NCBI GenBank assembly: GCA_963666505.2
Contig: CAXXXL010000001.1
Coordinates: forward strand, 434,001-498,000
Reading direction: 5' to 3'
Length of the DNA stretch: 64,000 nt
DNA from: JABGQS01 sp963666505
GTDB taxonomy: Bacteria; Bacillota; Clostridia; Christensenellales; SZUA-584
A program made the position numbers and the translations under genes. The notes below the pieces were generated by a model that worked only from the letters and a program-made list of their open reading frames with translations, did not search any database and was not told the origin of the DNA. Each line of letters starts with the position of its first letter. Position 1 is the stretch's first letter. Positions 44,854-53,522 of the stretch are shown in pieces.

Positions 44854-45756
44854 TCATTTTTCATTTATCTTATCGAACAGGTCTGCGTATATCGCGTCCC
44901 TGTCTATGCTCCAGATATATTTTATGGGGTGGCGGTTCTCATCAAAACGCCACCTCAAATCTTCGCCGGCTTTGGGACTGGGAACTATGCGAGAACTCGT
45001 CCACTCCTCGTTGTTCAAATATGCAATAGTTACAGCGTCCCATATTACTTTTGAATATACGCTGCGTCCGAATGAATAATCCTCGAATATGCCAATAAGA
45101 TATCTGCCGATTGCTGAGTTTTCGTTTATATTCGATTTTAGCTCTGGCAGAGTGGTAGAGAAGTGGGACACAACGCCTTTGCATGGGAAAAGAACAAGCG
45201 GGACTTTGCTGTCAAAAACGACATTTGCTGAAAGTGAGTCCTGCTTTAAGTTGAATTCAAAAGTATCCGGCCAGTGAAAAGCGTGCCCGCCCAGCCACAG
45301 AACTACGATTTTTTCTGCTATCTTTGGTTCAAGAAGCAAAGCAGAGGCGACGTTGGTGATTGCTCCGATTGCGATGACATACAGCGGCTTTTGAGCTGAC
45401 ATCGCTCTTTCTATAAGGTCAAGCGCAGCTTCACTCTCGCAGGGAGTGTCTTTGTTTTCCAGATATCTGTCTGAGCCTTTCTTTACAAAGCCGTCTGGTG
45501 CAGCGTAATCCATTTTAACCAGTATTTTGAGTATCTCGTCATAGCTTTTGCGCATACCGTCGCCGGGGCTTTCAGAGCGCTTGTTGAAAAATGGCGCAGC
45601 GTATATCGCCTCGACGCTGAGCCGCTCTTGCGAGCGCAGAGCATACACGAGAGCAAACTGATCGTCAACTTCGTTATAGGTGTCTGTGTCTATAACGACG
45701 TTAAGCTTTCCTTTTGGCAAGACCAGCTTCTGGATTATCTGTTCATTCGTCAGCAT
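44854..45756 (-). CDS. Nucleoside hydrolase family protein
   Basis: Inosine-uridine-preferring nucleoside hydrolase fold, splitting ribonucleosides to base and ribose. 300 residues: the N-terminal Ca-binding motif VVIDTDTYNEVDDQFALVYA, VIAIGAITNVASALLLEP and LWLGGHAFHWPDTFEFN (a central Asn/Glu active-site region), and KVIWDAVTIAYL with the C-terminal Asp ligand. Last gene of the spe block, 9 nt after the LarA-like gene, with a weak ribosome binding site. Actual substrate unknown. Confidence 0.88.
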   Translation of the reverse strand: MLTNEQIIQKLVLPKGKLNVVIDTDTYNEVDDQFALVYALRSQERLSVEAIYAAPFFNKRSESPGDGMRKSYDEILKILVKMDYAAPDGFVKKGSDRYLENKDTPCESEAALDLIERAMSAQKPLYVIAIGAITNVASALLLEPKIAEKIVVLWLGGHAFHWPDTFEFNLKQDSLSANVVFDSKVPLVLFPCKGVVSHFSTTLPELKSNINENSAIGRYLIGIFEDYSFGRSVYSKVIWDAVTIAYLNNEEWTSSRIVPSPKAGEDLRWRFDENRHPIKYIWSIDRDAIYADLFDKINEK

Positions 45757-45765
45757 ATTATCTTT

Positions 45766-46929
45766 CTATTCCGGCAGCAGGTTCTTTGTGACCTTGATGC
45801 TGCCAAGCTGTTTTGTATTTTTTATCCTTATCATTCTTATATCCTGCTGTTTTCCGCAGGTATAGATGGCGGCTTTTATCGCAAGCTCGTCTGTGTCCAT
45901 TACCGGTGGTATTTTTGCACTGTTTGGCTCTGTGGATGTAAGAACGTTGAGGTAGGTCGATTCAAAATCTATCTGATTGAACAACTGTTTAGTTGTAAAG
46001 TCTGCAAGGCCGATGCCGTTTGCGTTGCCGCCGGTTTTTTCGCTGAGGCCGAGCACGGTGATTTTATTTATATCCGGTCCGCCGAATGCAGCTTTTGTAT
46101 GATATCTGCCTATTATATTCGTGTCCATGCCTGTGCCGCTTATGTCTTTGCCGATCTCATCAACGATAAGAACGTCAATTTCGTCTGCCGGAAGTGATGG
46201 CATAAGCTCCCATGCTTTTTTAAGGAGTTTTGGCTCTTTTGAAAGGATCTCATCTTTTCGGAGCACCTCCAGCTCTGCGATGCTTCCGTAAGCGTTTTCC
46301 ACCGTGGCGACAGCGCACAGTATATTCAGCTTTGAGAATATAATGCGGGCTGCAGACACTATGTTTTTCGCCATTTTCATATATCCGGCTCTGTGCGTTG
46401 TTCCCGCTCCAAAAGCGCCGCCCATGCCTATTGCCGCCATCTTAACTATGCCGCTCTCATATTCGCCCCGGAAAGAGGTATGAGGCTTTATCCTGTTGAG
46501 CATTATTACGCCGTCGGCGTCGAGGAACGCCCTTGCGACCAGAACAGGACCGCCATTTGCGTTTGTGCCAAGTGATATTATTTCGCCCATCGGGGCTATC
46601 TCTGCGATATTTTTGTTTATGCCGAGTTTGTTGAGAACAGCGAGCTGACCTGAAAAAGCGCCCGCTCCATGGCTGCCCATACTGGGTACTATCACAGGGT
46701 GCGCACCTTTGCTGCGGACAAAGCCCGCAAGAGCTTCAACGAGCCCGGCATAGCCGCTTATGCCTCTGCTTCCTGCGGTAATTGCTATACGCTGGCCTTT
46801 TTTTATATCAGCAGCATAAAGCTTTTGCATAAGCACACTTATATAATCCGGAAGCAAAGCATCGGGAAACGACTGATGCAGATCATAAAGCTTCGGGATC
46901 TTAATTTTTTCCAGAGCGGAATTTAACAT
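45766..46929 (-). CDS. LarA/DUF2088-family protein (lactate racemase domain)
   Basis: A 387-residue protein related to the N-terminal domain of the nickel-pincer lactate racemase LarA: IAITAGSRGISGYAGLVEAL, HPVIVPSMGSHGAGAF, IMLNRIKPHTSFRG and ESGIVKMAAIGMG. Members of this branch are annotated as lactate racemase-domain or DUF2088 proteins and their substrates are unknown; larB, larC and larE partners are not in the window. It lies between speB (about 40 nt away) and a nucleoside hydrolase, co-directional with both. A role in polyamine metabolism is not supported by the sequence itself. Confidence 0.75.
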   Translation of the reverse strand: MLNSALEKIKIPKLYDLHQSFPDALLPDYISVLMQKLYAADIKKGQRIAITAGSRGISGYAGLVEALAGFVRSKGAHPVIVPSMGSHGAGAFSGQLAVLNKLGINKNIAEIAPMGEIISLGTNANGGPVLVARAFLDADGVIMLNRIKPHTSFRGEYESGIVKMAAIGMGGAFGAGTTHRAGYMKMAKNIVSAARIIFSKLNILCAVATVENAYGSIAELEVLRKDEILSKEPKLLKKAWELMPSLPADEIDVLIVDEIGKDISGTGMDTNIIGRYHTKAAFGGPDINKITVLGLSEKTGGNANGIGLADFTTKQLFNQIDFESTYLNVLTSTEPNSAKIPPVMDTDELAIKAAIYTCGKQQDIRMIRIKNTKQLGSIKVTKNLLPE

Positions 46930-46969
46930 TTATTCTCCTGAATACAGAATTCAAAGGAAGATTGAACTG

Positions 46970-47806
46970 TCAGCTCATTACTAAAAGCAGTTCTCTTAAT
47001 AGTTTGCACGCTGTGGCAGTGGAAGCTCCGCCCGGGTCGCACGGGGGAGAGACTTCTACGATATCTGCACCGACTATGCGGCTGTCACTTAAGCTGATGA
47101 GCGCTTTTAGCAGCTCGGTAAAGCGTATGCCGCCGGCTTCGGGAGTGCCTGTGCCCGGCATTTCGCCCGGGTCGAGTACGTCTATGTCTATGCTTATATA
47201 TACCGGCTTGCCGGAAGTGCGGTATATAGCTTTACTAAGCAAAGAGCAGTCGTATTTGTTTAAGTCTACGTGGTTCTTTGCCCATTCAAATTCTTCCTTT
47301 TCACCCGAACGTATGCCGTACTGGTATATGCGCCCGTCCCCGACAAGGTCGTAGACTCTGCGCATAACCGTAGCGTGTGATAGCTTCTGTCCTTCATATT
47401 TGTTTCGCAGGTCTGCATGTGCGTCGAAGTGAATTATGCGAAGGTCGCTGTATTTTTCAGCCAGCGAAATCATGGTACCAAGCGTAACCAGATGGTCTCC
47501 GCCTATCATTACCGGACGTTTGTTGTCCGAGAGCAGACGAGTCGTACTCTTCCTGATTATATCTATTACGCTGATGGGGGTATCGTTTAGGAAGATAAGG
47601 TCTCCAAGGTCGTGTATTTTACAGTCGCTGAGGTCTTTGTCCTGATAAGGACTGTAGGTTTCTATAGCATCCTGGCTAATTTCGCGCATTGACTTTGGGG
47701 CAAGGCCCGCACCCTTGCGGAATGACGCCGTGCCATCGAATGGTGCGCCGAAAAGCACTATATCGGAATCGACGTATGTACTGCCGCAGCCTACAAATTT
47801 ATTCAT
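46970..47806 (-). CDS. speB: Agmatinase
   Basis: Hydrolyses agmatine to putrescine and urea. The 278-residue ureohydrolase carries the Mn-binding motifs GGDHLVT, HFDAHADLR and SIDIDVLDPGEMPGTGTPE. The start is the ATG at 47806, behind GAGGAGG; it overlaps the speE stop by 8 nt. It is the third step of an apparent speD-speE-speB operon; an arginine decarboxylase is not in the window. Confidence 0.92.
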   Translation of the reverse strand: MNKFVGCGSTYVDSDIVLFGAPFDGTASFRKGAGLAPKSMREISQDAIETYSPYQDKDLSDCKIHDLGDLIFLNDTPISVIDIIRKSTTRLLSDNKRPVMIGGDHLVTLGTMISLAEKYSDLRIIHFDAHADLRNKYEGQKLSHATVMRRVYDLVGDGRIYQYGIRSGEKEEFEWAKNHVDLNKYDCSLLSKAIYRTSGKPVYISIDIDVLDPGEMPGTGTPEAGGIRFTELLKALISLSDSRIVGADIVEVSPPCDPGGASTATACKLLRELLLVMS

Positions 47807-48656
47807 TTCGGGCCTCCTCGAGCAATTTGATAACATAGTTTGGAAGAGCGAAGCATCCTTTGTGCAGCTCTGTGTTATAATAACGGGTCTTTATACCGAG
47901 GTTGTTCCATCCTTCAGCATTTAGAGATGCGACGGGGTCGGTTGTTTTTGACGCAAAGCCAAACAGCCAGTGACCGGAGGGGTATGTCGGTATGTGAGCC
48001 TGATAGACACGGCATATCGGGAAAACTTCGTTTATCCGCTTGTGCGCACGTTTCATGTATTCGGCGTCCGCTTCGTAATACGGACTCTCGTGCTGGTTTA
48101 CCAGAATACCATCTGCTTTGAGCGCACTGTAGCAGCAGTTGTAGAACTGCTTTGTGAACAGCCCTTCGCCGGGGCCGATAGGGTCGGTCGAGTCTACTAT
48201 AACAAGGTCGTAAATGTCTTCTTTCGTTTTGACGAATTCGACGCCGTCGGCATAGTGTATGCTGACACGCTTATCGTCCAGGCTGCACGAGAGAAAAGGA
48301 AGATGCTTGCGACTGGCATCGACTACAGCTTTGTCTATCTCTACCATGTCTATGTGCTTTATGCTGCTGTACCTGCATAGCTCTCTTACTACGCCGCCGT
48401 CTCCGGCGCCTATGACAAGTATCTTTTTCATATCTGGTTTTGCCGCCATTGGAACGTGGGTTATCATTTCATGATATATGAATTCGTCCTTCTGAGCGGC
48501 CATCATATATCCGTCTATCACAAGAAAAATACCGAACTCATCCGAATCGAACACGTCTATTCGCTGGAATTCGCTTTGAGTGCTGAAAAGCTGTTTTTTA
48601 ACTTTAATTGAAAACTTAGCGGTGTCTGTATGCGGTTCGGTAAACCAAAGTTCCAT
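47799..48656 (-). CDS. speE: Spermidine synthase
   Basis: Transfers aminopropyl from decarboxylated SAM to putrescine. 285 residues: an N-terminal beta domain (MELWFTEPHTDTAKFSIKV), KDEFIYHEMITHVPM, the SAM-binding loop VIGAGDGGVVREL, and VDSTDPIGPGEGLF with the catalytic Asp. The start is the ATG at 48656, behind AAGGAG; the TTG at 48674 overlaps that ribosome binding site. Coupled to speB by overlap. Confidence 0.94.
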   Translation of the reverse strand: MELWFTEPHTDTAKFSIKVKKQLFSTQSEFQRIDVFDSDEFGIFLVIDGYMMAAQKDEFIYHEMITHVPMAAKPDMKKILVIGAGDGGVVRELCRYSSIKHIDMVEIDKAVVDASRKHLPFLSCSLDDKRVSIHYADGVEFVKTKEDIYDLVIVDSTDPIGPGEGLFTKQFYNCCYSALKADGILVNQHESPYYEADAEYMKRAHKRINEVFPICRVYQAHIPTYPSGHWLFGFASKTTDPVASLNAEGWNNLGIKTRYYNTELHKGCFALPNYVIKLLEEARNE

Positions 48657-48682
48657 TTCAAAACTCCTTTTCAATGTTCAGG

Positions 48683-49489
48683 CTAATAGACATTTGTTCC
48701 GCAGTATATCTCGACCATTTCTTTGTGAAGCTTTTGCGTCATTTCGTCCTGCTGCTGTTTTGTGAGGTCTGCAGCGTCTGTATTGAAGAGATAATCGTCA
48801 AGCTCTATATTTTTCTTCATCATCTTGGTGTGGAATATGTTTGACTGCAGCACATTAACATCAATTGAGTCGTATTCTTCAAGCGTTTTGTCGTCTATGT
48901 AATCACGGATTGAGCTGATGCAGTGGTCGAGAAAACACTTTTTACCGGAAAGGTCACGTGTGAAGCCCCTTACACGGTAGTCCAGAGCAATTATATCTGA
49001 TCCAAAGCTTTCAATGAGAAAGTTCAAAGCGCTGAGCGGAGAAATCGTTCCACATGTCGATATGTCTATGTCTACACGAAAGGTGGATATATTATTTTCA
49101 GGATGAGTTTCAGGGTATGTGTGCACCGACATATGGCTTTTGTCGAGATGAGCGAGGATTTCGTCTCGAGCGTTTGCACACGGCTTTGTACCCTTGTTGC
49201 AGCTGGGGTCGATGTGGTCATCGTCTATTTCATCCTCTGTGATTAGGATGGACGCACTTGCGCCCTGCGGCTCGTAGTCCTGTTTGGATATGTTGAGCAC
49301 GCTGGCCCCTATCATCTGCGTTACCTGGCAGAGTATCTTGGTCAGCCTTGCAGAGTTGTAATGCGCGCCTATGTACTTTACATATTCTTCTTTGTCGCTC
49401 TGAGTTTCTGCATAGCATATATCGTATATGTTAAAGCTTAGAGTCTTTGTCAGGTTGTTGAATCCGTACAGCTTGAGTTTGCCTTCCAA
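48683..49489 (-). CDS. speD: S-adenosylmethionine decarboxylase proenzyme (E. coli SpeD type)
   Basis: Makes decarboxylated SAM for SpeE. 268 residues, the long class. The self-cleavage site LDKSHMSVHTYPE has Lys-Ser at about residues 115-116, giving the pyruvoyl Ser, with FRVDIDISTCGTISPL and DYRVRGFTRDLSG following. It begins at a TTG (49489); no close Shine-Dalgarno is visible (AAGGA 13 nt away). First gene of the polyamine operon. Confidence 0.93.
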   Translation of the reverse strand: MEGKLKLYGFNNLTKTLSFNIYDICYAETQSDKEEYVKYIGAHYNSARLTKILCQVTQMIGASVLNISKQDYEPQGASASILITEDEIDDDHIDPSCNKGTKPCANARDEILAHLDKSHMSVHTYPETHPENNISTFRVDIDISTCGTISPLSALNFLIESFGSDIIALDYRVRGFTRDLSGKKCFLDHCISSIRDYIDDKTLEEYDSIDVNVLQSNIFHTKMMKKNIELDDYLFNTDAADLTKQQQDEMTQKLHKEMVEIYCGTNVY

Positions 49490-49654
49490 TATGGGTTACC
49501 GTCCTTGAATAATATAGTAAAATAATATCACAAAAGAAAAATACATTCCACCCTGAATATTCGGATATTGAATAGAGACACGTATAGGCGGAGCGAGCAT
49601 CAGTTGTTTATACAGTGCGGGGCATGGACTTGAAATTACAATTCAAGCATAAAA

Positions 49655-49686
49655 AAAGAACTTCGATTCAAGCATTGAAGTTCTTT
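49655..49686. terminator. Terminator after rqcH
   Basis: AAAGAACTTC/GAAGTTCTTT stem with a 12-nt loop; the minus-strand T run follows. It overlaps the rqcH stop codon. The rest of the gap to speD (49490-49654) holds a small inverted repeat (CTTGAA...TTCAAG near 49629-49647) and no gene. Confidence 0.75.
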
Positions 49687-51409
49687 ATTTGACAAGCAGC
49701 CTGTCGAAAAGTTTTTTGTCCGGATCTACGATTATTGTGTTGTAGCCTTCGTAGATGACCATGCCGGGTTTTGAACCGTTAGGTTTTCTGATGTTTTTCC
49801 TCGGCGCGTAGTCTACAGGCACTTTAAGGGAATTGCGCGCCTTGCTAAGCGTTGCGGCTATCACGGCAGCTTCGGACAGCGTCGTTTCGGGCAGCGGGTG
49901 AGGAGCTGCGTGAATTAGCACATGAGAGCCGGGGATGTCTTTGGTATGCAGCCATATATCGTCCGGGTGTGCCGTTTTCATCGTAAGCTCATCGTTTTGC
50001 CTGTTGTTCTTGCCTGCAAAAAACGTTATGCCATCCGATGAGATGAATTTATGCGGCATGGAAGCCTGCTGTGTTGCCTTGGTTTTTGCAGCGGCGTGCG
50101 ATATAACGCCCGCTTTGGAAAGTTCATATTCTATCTCGCCAAGCTCCTGCAGGCTTGTGCTGTTGGCTATGCCGACCTGAACGCTTTCAAGAAACTCGAT
50201 TTGCTTTTTATTGGCACGTATACGCTTTGCAGTTATGGGTATGCCTGCTTTTCGTTTGTTATATTTTTTGTAGTTGAGCTGAGCATTTGCGGCGGGCGAA
50301 AGACGGGAATCAAGAGGGATGATGACATCTTCTCCAGTTATATAATCCTGAGCCTCAAGCTGCTTCATGCCTTTCTGTATACGGTATATGTTGGCGGTTA
50401 TGATATCGCCGTAGGTCTTGAATTTCTCGGCCTTTTGAGCACTGAGCATGCTGTCGTTCTGCTTCTTTAGTATAAGAGAGAGTTTATCTATCTTTTTCTT
50501 CACCTTTTTATCAAGAGCGCTTCGCTTTCTTGAAAGCACTGCATGATCTTGAACGGAGCTGTAGAAACTGTCCAGCATTTCGTTTATGCCGGAGAAGGTT
50601 TCTTTTTTCCGGGCTTCTATGCTTGCGTAGTCGATGACAGAATACATAAATGGTTTGTCGCTGAAATATATTGTGGGGCTCAGGTCTTTTAGCTCTTCGA
50701 CGAAAGAGCGTATGACTGATGCGAGCTTTTCGGGCTCGCGCTGGCTTTCTTTGTAGCCTGCCGGCATGTATCTGAAGAGTATTTCCTCGGCGGTCTGCTT
50801 GGATACGCCCTGCAGAAACTGTGAAAGATACGGTTTGATTTTTTTATCTGTCCGCTTTGCAAGCATCTCTGCAAGGGTGGCTTCAGATATACTGAGAAGG
50901 TTGAGCTTTACCGACCGGGGCGGGACGTATTCGAGCGACGGCAGCACCTGGCGCACACGGCTGAGCGAATGCGTAACGTGCCGCAGAGAGTCCATAATTA
51001 TACCGGCTTCGTCCACGAGTATCACATTTGAATATTTGCCCATAAGCTCGCAGATAAGTGTGAGTCTGCGGGACAGCCCGAGCTCGTCCTTTGCTTCGAG
51101 CGATATGCTGACAGTCCTCTCAAGACCGTCCTGAACGACGCTTGTTATCTTAGAGCCTGTTATATGTTTGCGAAGGAACATGCAGAACATGGGCGGCTTT
51201 GCCGGGTTGTCGAGTTTGCTGTTTGTTATGTACATCCTTGAATCGTACGCACCGGTGCTGATGAGAAGCTTTATGTTCTTTTTCGGCGCACGAAGAGACA
51301 GCACGATGGTGTCCGGGCGTGGCTGGTGTATTCTGTCTATTTTGCAACCGGTCGTCAGTTCGTCAATTTCTTTAACTGCGTAGTGCAGAGTCAGTCCGTC
51401 TATTGTCAT
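49685..51409 (-). CDS. rqcH: RqcH/NFACT ribosome-quality-control protein
   Basis: Bacterial Rqc2/NEMF homologue that binds stalled 50S subunits and adds alanine tails. 574 residues in NFACT-N (TIDGLTLHYAVKEIDEL..., LISTGAYDSRMYITN), coiled-coil middle (about 270-400) and NFACT-R (FAGKNNRQNDELTMKTAHPD, DIWLHTKDIPGSHVLIHA). It was formerly annotated as fibronectin-binding protein. The ATG at 51409 has no Shine-Dalgarno and lies only 9 nt from a strong -10, so the mRNA looks leaderless. Confidence 0.94.
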   Translation of the reverse strand: MTIDGLTLHYAVKEIDELTTGCKIDRIHQPRPDTIVLSLRAPKKNIKLLISTGAYDSRMYITNSKLDNPAKPPMFCMFLRKHITGSKITSVVQDGLERTVSISLEAKDELGLSRRLTLICELMGKYSNVILVDEAGIIMDSLRHVTHSLSRVRQVLPSLEYVPPRSVKLNLLSISEATLAEMLAKRTDKKIKPYLSQFLQGVSKQTAEEILFRYMPAGYKESQREPEKLASVIRSFVEELKDLSPTIYFSDKPFMYSVIDYASIEARKKETFSGINEMLDSFYSSVQDHAVLSRKRSALDKKVKKKIDKLSLILKKQNDSMLSAQKAEKFKTYGDIITANIYRIQKGMKQLEAQDYITGEDVIIPLDSRLSPAANAQLNYKKYNKRKAGIPITAKRIRANKKQIEFLESVQVGIANSTSLQELGEIEYELSKAGVISHAAAKTKATQQASMPHKFISSDGITFFAGKNNRQNDELTMKTAHPDDIWLHTKDIPGSHVLIHAAPHPLPETTLSEAAVIAATLSKARNSLKVPVDYAPRKNIRKPNGSKPGMVIYEGYNTIIVDPDKKLFDRLLVK

Positions 51410-51418
51410 AGTAAAACT

Positions 51419-51447
51419 ATTATACTTGTGATGACATTGTTTGTAAA
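51419..51447 (-). promoter_or_regulatory. Promoter of rqcH, apparently giving a leaderless mRNA
   Basis: On the minus strand, TTTACA (51447-51442), 17-nt spacer and TATAAT (51424-51419). The ATG starts at 51409, so the expected start of transcription falls within about 3 nt of the start codon. The -35 lies inside the proA promoter. Confidence 0.75.
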
Positions 51448-51459
51448 TGATGTTATAAT
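51431..51459 (+). promoter_or_regulatory. Promoter of proA
   Basis: ATGACA (51431-51436), 17-nt spacer, TATAAT (51454-51459) with TG upstream of the -10. It overlaps the divergent rqcH promoter, so both cannot be occupied by polymerase at once. Confidence 0.75.
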
Positions 51460-51489
51460 CGAATGTAATTAATCGCCGGAGGAAGAAAA

Positions 51490-52725
51490 ATGCAGCACGT
51501 TAAAGAAAAAGCCGCAGCAGCAAAGAGTGCATCGCTTGCGCTTGGAGTAATGGGCATAGAAGAAAAAAACGATGTTTTAAAGAGCATCGCTGCCGCTTTG
51601 AGGGAGAATTGCGAAGAGATATTGAAAGCCAACGAAGCTGACATTGAGAACGGCAGAAAAGCCGGTATGAAAAAGTCTTTGCTGGACAGGCTTGCTTTGT
51701 CGCAGCAGAGGATTGAGGGGATGGCGCAGGGCCTGGAGAAAGTAGCGATGCTGCCCGACCCTATAGGAGAAGTAATAAACACGATAAAACGGCCCAACGG
51801 TCTTTCGATAGGCAAAAAACGTGTGCCGCTGGGTGTTATCGGAATAATCTATGAAGCCCGTCCGAATGTTACGTCGGACGCTATGGGGCTTTGCATAAAA
51901 ACGGGCAACGCAGTGGTATTGCGCGGCGGAAGCGACGCTATAAACTCTAACATGGCTATAACAAGGGCGGCTCAAAAAGCTGCATATGCCGCAGGGCTGC
52001 CGGAAGGTGCAATTCAGCTTATAGAAGATACTTCACGGGAGGCTGCAACTTATATGATGAGCCTAAACGGACTTATCGACGTGCTGATACCGAGGGGCGG
52101 AGCAGGGCTTATTCAGTCGGTAGTAAAGAACGCTACCGTGCCTGTTATAGAAACGGGAATAGGCAACTGCCATGTTTATATCGACGAGAGCGCAGATATC
52201 GATATGGGCGTAGAAATCATATATAATGCGAAGACGAGCAGACCTTCGGTATGCAACGCAGCCGAAACGCTGCTGGTGCACGAAGCTTTAGCGGAAGCCT
52301 TTCTGCCGAAGATGGCAAAGAAGCTAAGCAACGTTGAGCTAAGAGGCTGCGAAAAGACACGCTCTGTAATAGACGCTAAAGAAGCGACGGAGCAAGATTA
52401 CTGCACCGAGTTTTTAGACTACATACTTGCGGTAAAGGTGGTAAGCAGCATTGATGAAGCGATAGAACATATAAATAAATACAGCTCGAGCCATTCTGAA
52501 GCAATTGTTACAAAGAACTATGAAAACGCCGAAAGGTTCCTTGAACGTGTGGACTCGGCTGCGGTCTATGTGAACGCTTCGACGAGGTTTACCGATGGTG
52601 AAGAGTTTGGCTTTGGCGCTGAGATAGGTATAAGCACACAAAAGCTTCATGCAAGAGGGCCGATGGGGCTTAAGGAGCTTACGACAGTAAAGTATATAAT
52701 TAGAGGAAACGGACAGATCAGATAG
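51490..52725 (+). CDS. proA: Gamma-glutamyl phosphate reductase
   Basis: Second step of proline synthesis from glutamate. The 411-residue aldehyde-dehydrogenase-fold enzyme has VPLGVIGIIYEARPNVTSDA, VLRGGSDAINSN, VLIPRGGAGLI and SRPSVCNAAETLLVH with the catalytic Cys. The C-terminus (GAEIGISTQKLHARGPMGL) is standard. RBS is GGAGG. proB is not adjacent in the window. Confidence 0.96.
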   Translation: MQHVKEKAAAAKSASLALGVMGIEEKNDVLKSIAAALRENCEEILKANEADIENGRKAGMKKSLLDRLALSQQRIEGMAQGLEKVAMLPDPIGEVINTIKRPNGLSIGKKRVPLGVIGIIYEARPNVTSDAMGLCIKTGNAVVLRGGSDAINSNMAITRAAQKAAYAAGLPEGAIQLIEDTSREAATYMMSLNGLIDVLIPRGGAGLIQSVVKNATVPVIETGIGNCHVYIDESADIDMGVEIIYNAKTSRPSVCNAAETLLVHEALAEAFLPKMAKKLSNVELRGCEKTRSVIDAKEATEQDYCTEFLDYILAVKVVSSIDEAIEHINKYSSSHSEAIVTKNYENAERFLERVDSAAVYVNASTRFTDGEEFGFGAEIGISTQKLHARGPMGLKELTTVKYIIRGNGQIR

Positions 52726-52755
52726 ATAATCTAAAAAAAGGGGAATCCTTAGAAC

Positions 52756-53496
52756 ATGAAAAAAATTAAAAGCGACTTCACTCTTACAATAATACTTGTC
52801 GTTATTTCTGCGGCTCTTTATACAGCACATTTTCTTATATTCAATGATGTAGAGCACATAACGATATTCGGTCTTAGTGATTTTGCATTTATGCCTATAG
52901 AAGTTATATTCGTTACGCTGATATTCCACAAGGTGCTGGACAACAACGAAAAGAAGAAGAAGATAAGCAAACTCTACATGATTATAGAGACTTTCTTTTC
53001 CGAGGTTGGCACAGAGCTGCTTAGGGCGTTTGCGTGCAGCGACAAGTCTATAAAAGAGATGGAAAGCCTCATGAAGATTGACTGTGACTGGAGCGAAAGA
53101 GACTTTAGGGGCGCAGTAAAGATGCTTGCTTCATACGAGCCGGGTGTGCGTATGGGCGGCACTGACCTTGAGGCGATAGACATGATGCTGCTGGAGTGCA
53201 GACCGAACCTTTTAAGCATGCTTGAAAACCCGGCACTGCTGGAACACGAGACGTTTACAGAGCTGTTGATGGCAGTGTTTCACCTTGCGGAAGAGCTGCG
53301 TCTGCGGTATGATTTCCAGACCCTGACCGAGATTGACAAGGAGCATCTTTTGGGAGATGTAAAAAGAGCGTACGTTCAGCTTGCTATAGAGTGGCTTGGT
53401 TACATAAACCATATGCGTGTGCACTATCCTTATCTTCACAGCCTGTGCATAAGGAACAATCCGTTCATCGCGGTGCGTGAAGTCGAAGTAAAATAA
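52756..53496 (+). CDS. Membrane protein of unknown function
   Basis: A 246-residue protein that I do not recognise. Two membrane helices are likely (about 8-26 and 34-58), then a ~180-residue helical cytosolic domain containing LYMIIETFFSEVGTELLRAF, MLLECRPNLLSMLENPALLEH and a C-terminal HMRVHYPYLHSLCIRNNPF. It starts 30 nt after proA with a clear GGGGAA-type ribosome binding region and is followed by the MATE gene at 26 nt, so it is probably co-transcribed with both. Confidence 0.6.
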   Translation: MKKIKSDFTLTIILVVISAALYTAHFLIFNDVEHITIFGLSDFAFMPIEVIFVTLIFHKVLDNNEKKKKISKLYMIIETFFSEVGTELLRAFACSDKSIKEMESLMKIDCDWSERDFRGAVKMLASYEPGVRMGGTDLEAIDMMLLECRPNLLSMLENPALLEHETFTELLMAVFHLAEELRLRYDFQTLTEIDKEHLLGDVKRAYVQLAIEWLGYINHMRVHYPYLHSLCIRNNPFIAVREVEVK

Positions 53497-53522
53497 ATCT
53501 CTAAAGAAAAAAAGGATATGCT

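Noticed and set aside
49489..49690. A small gene between speD and rqcH
   Set aside because: No start with ribosome binding site and coding pattern is present; the stretch holds inverted repeats and a terminator.
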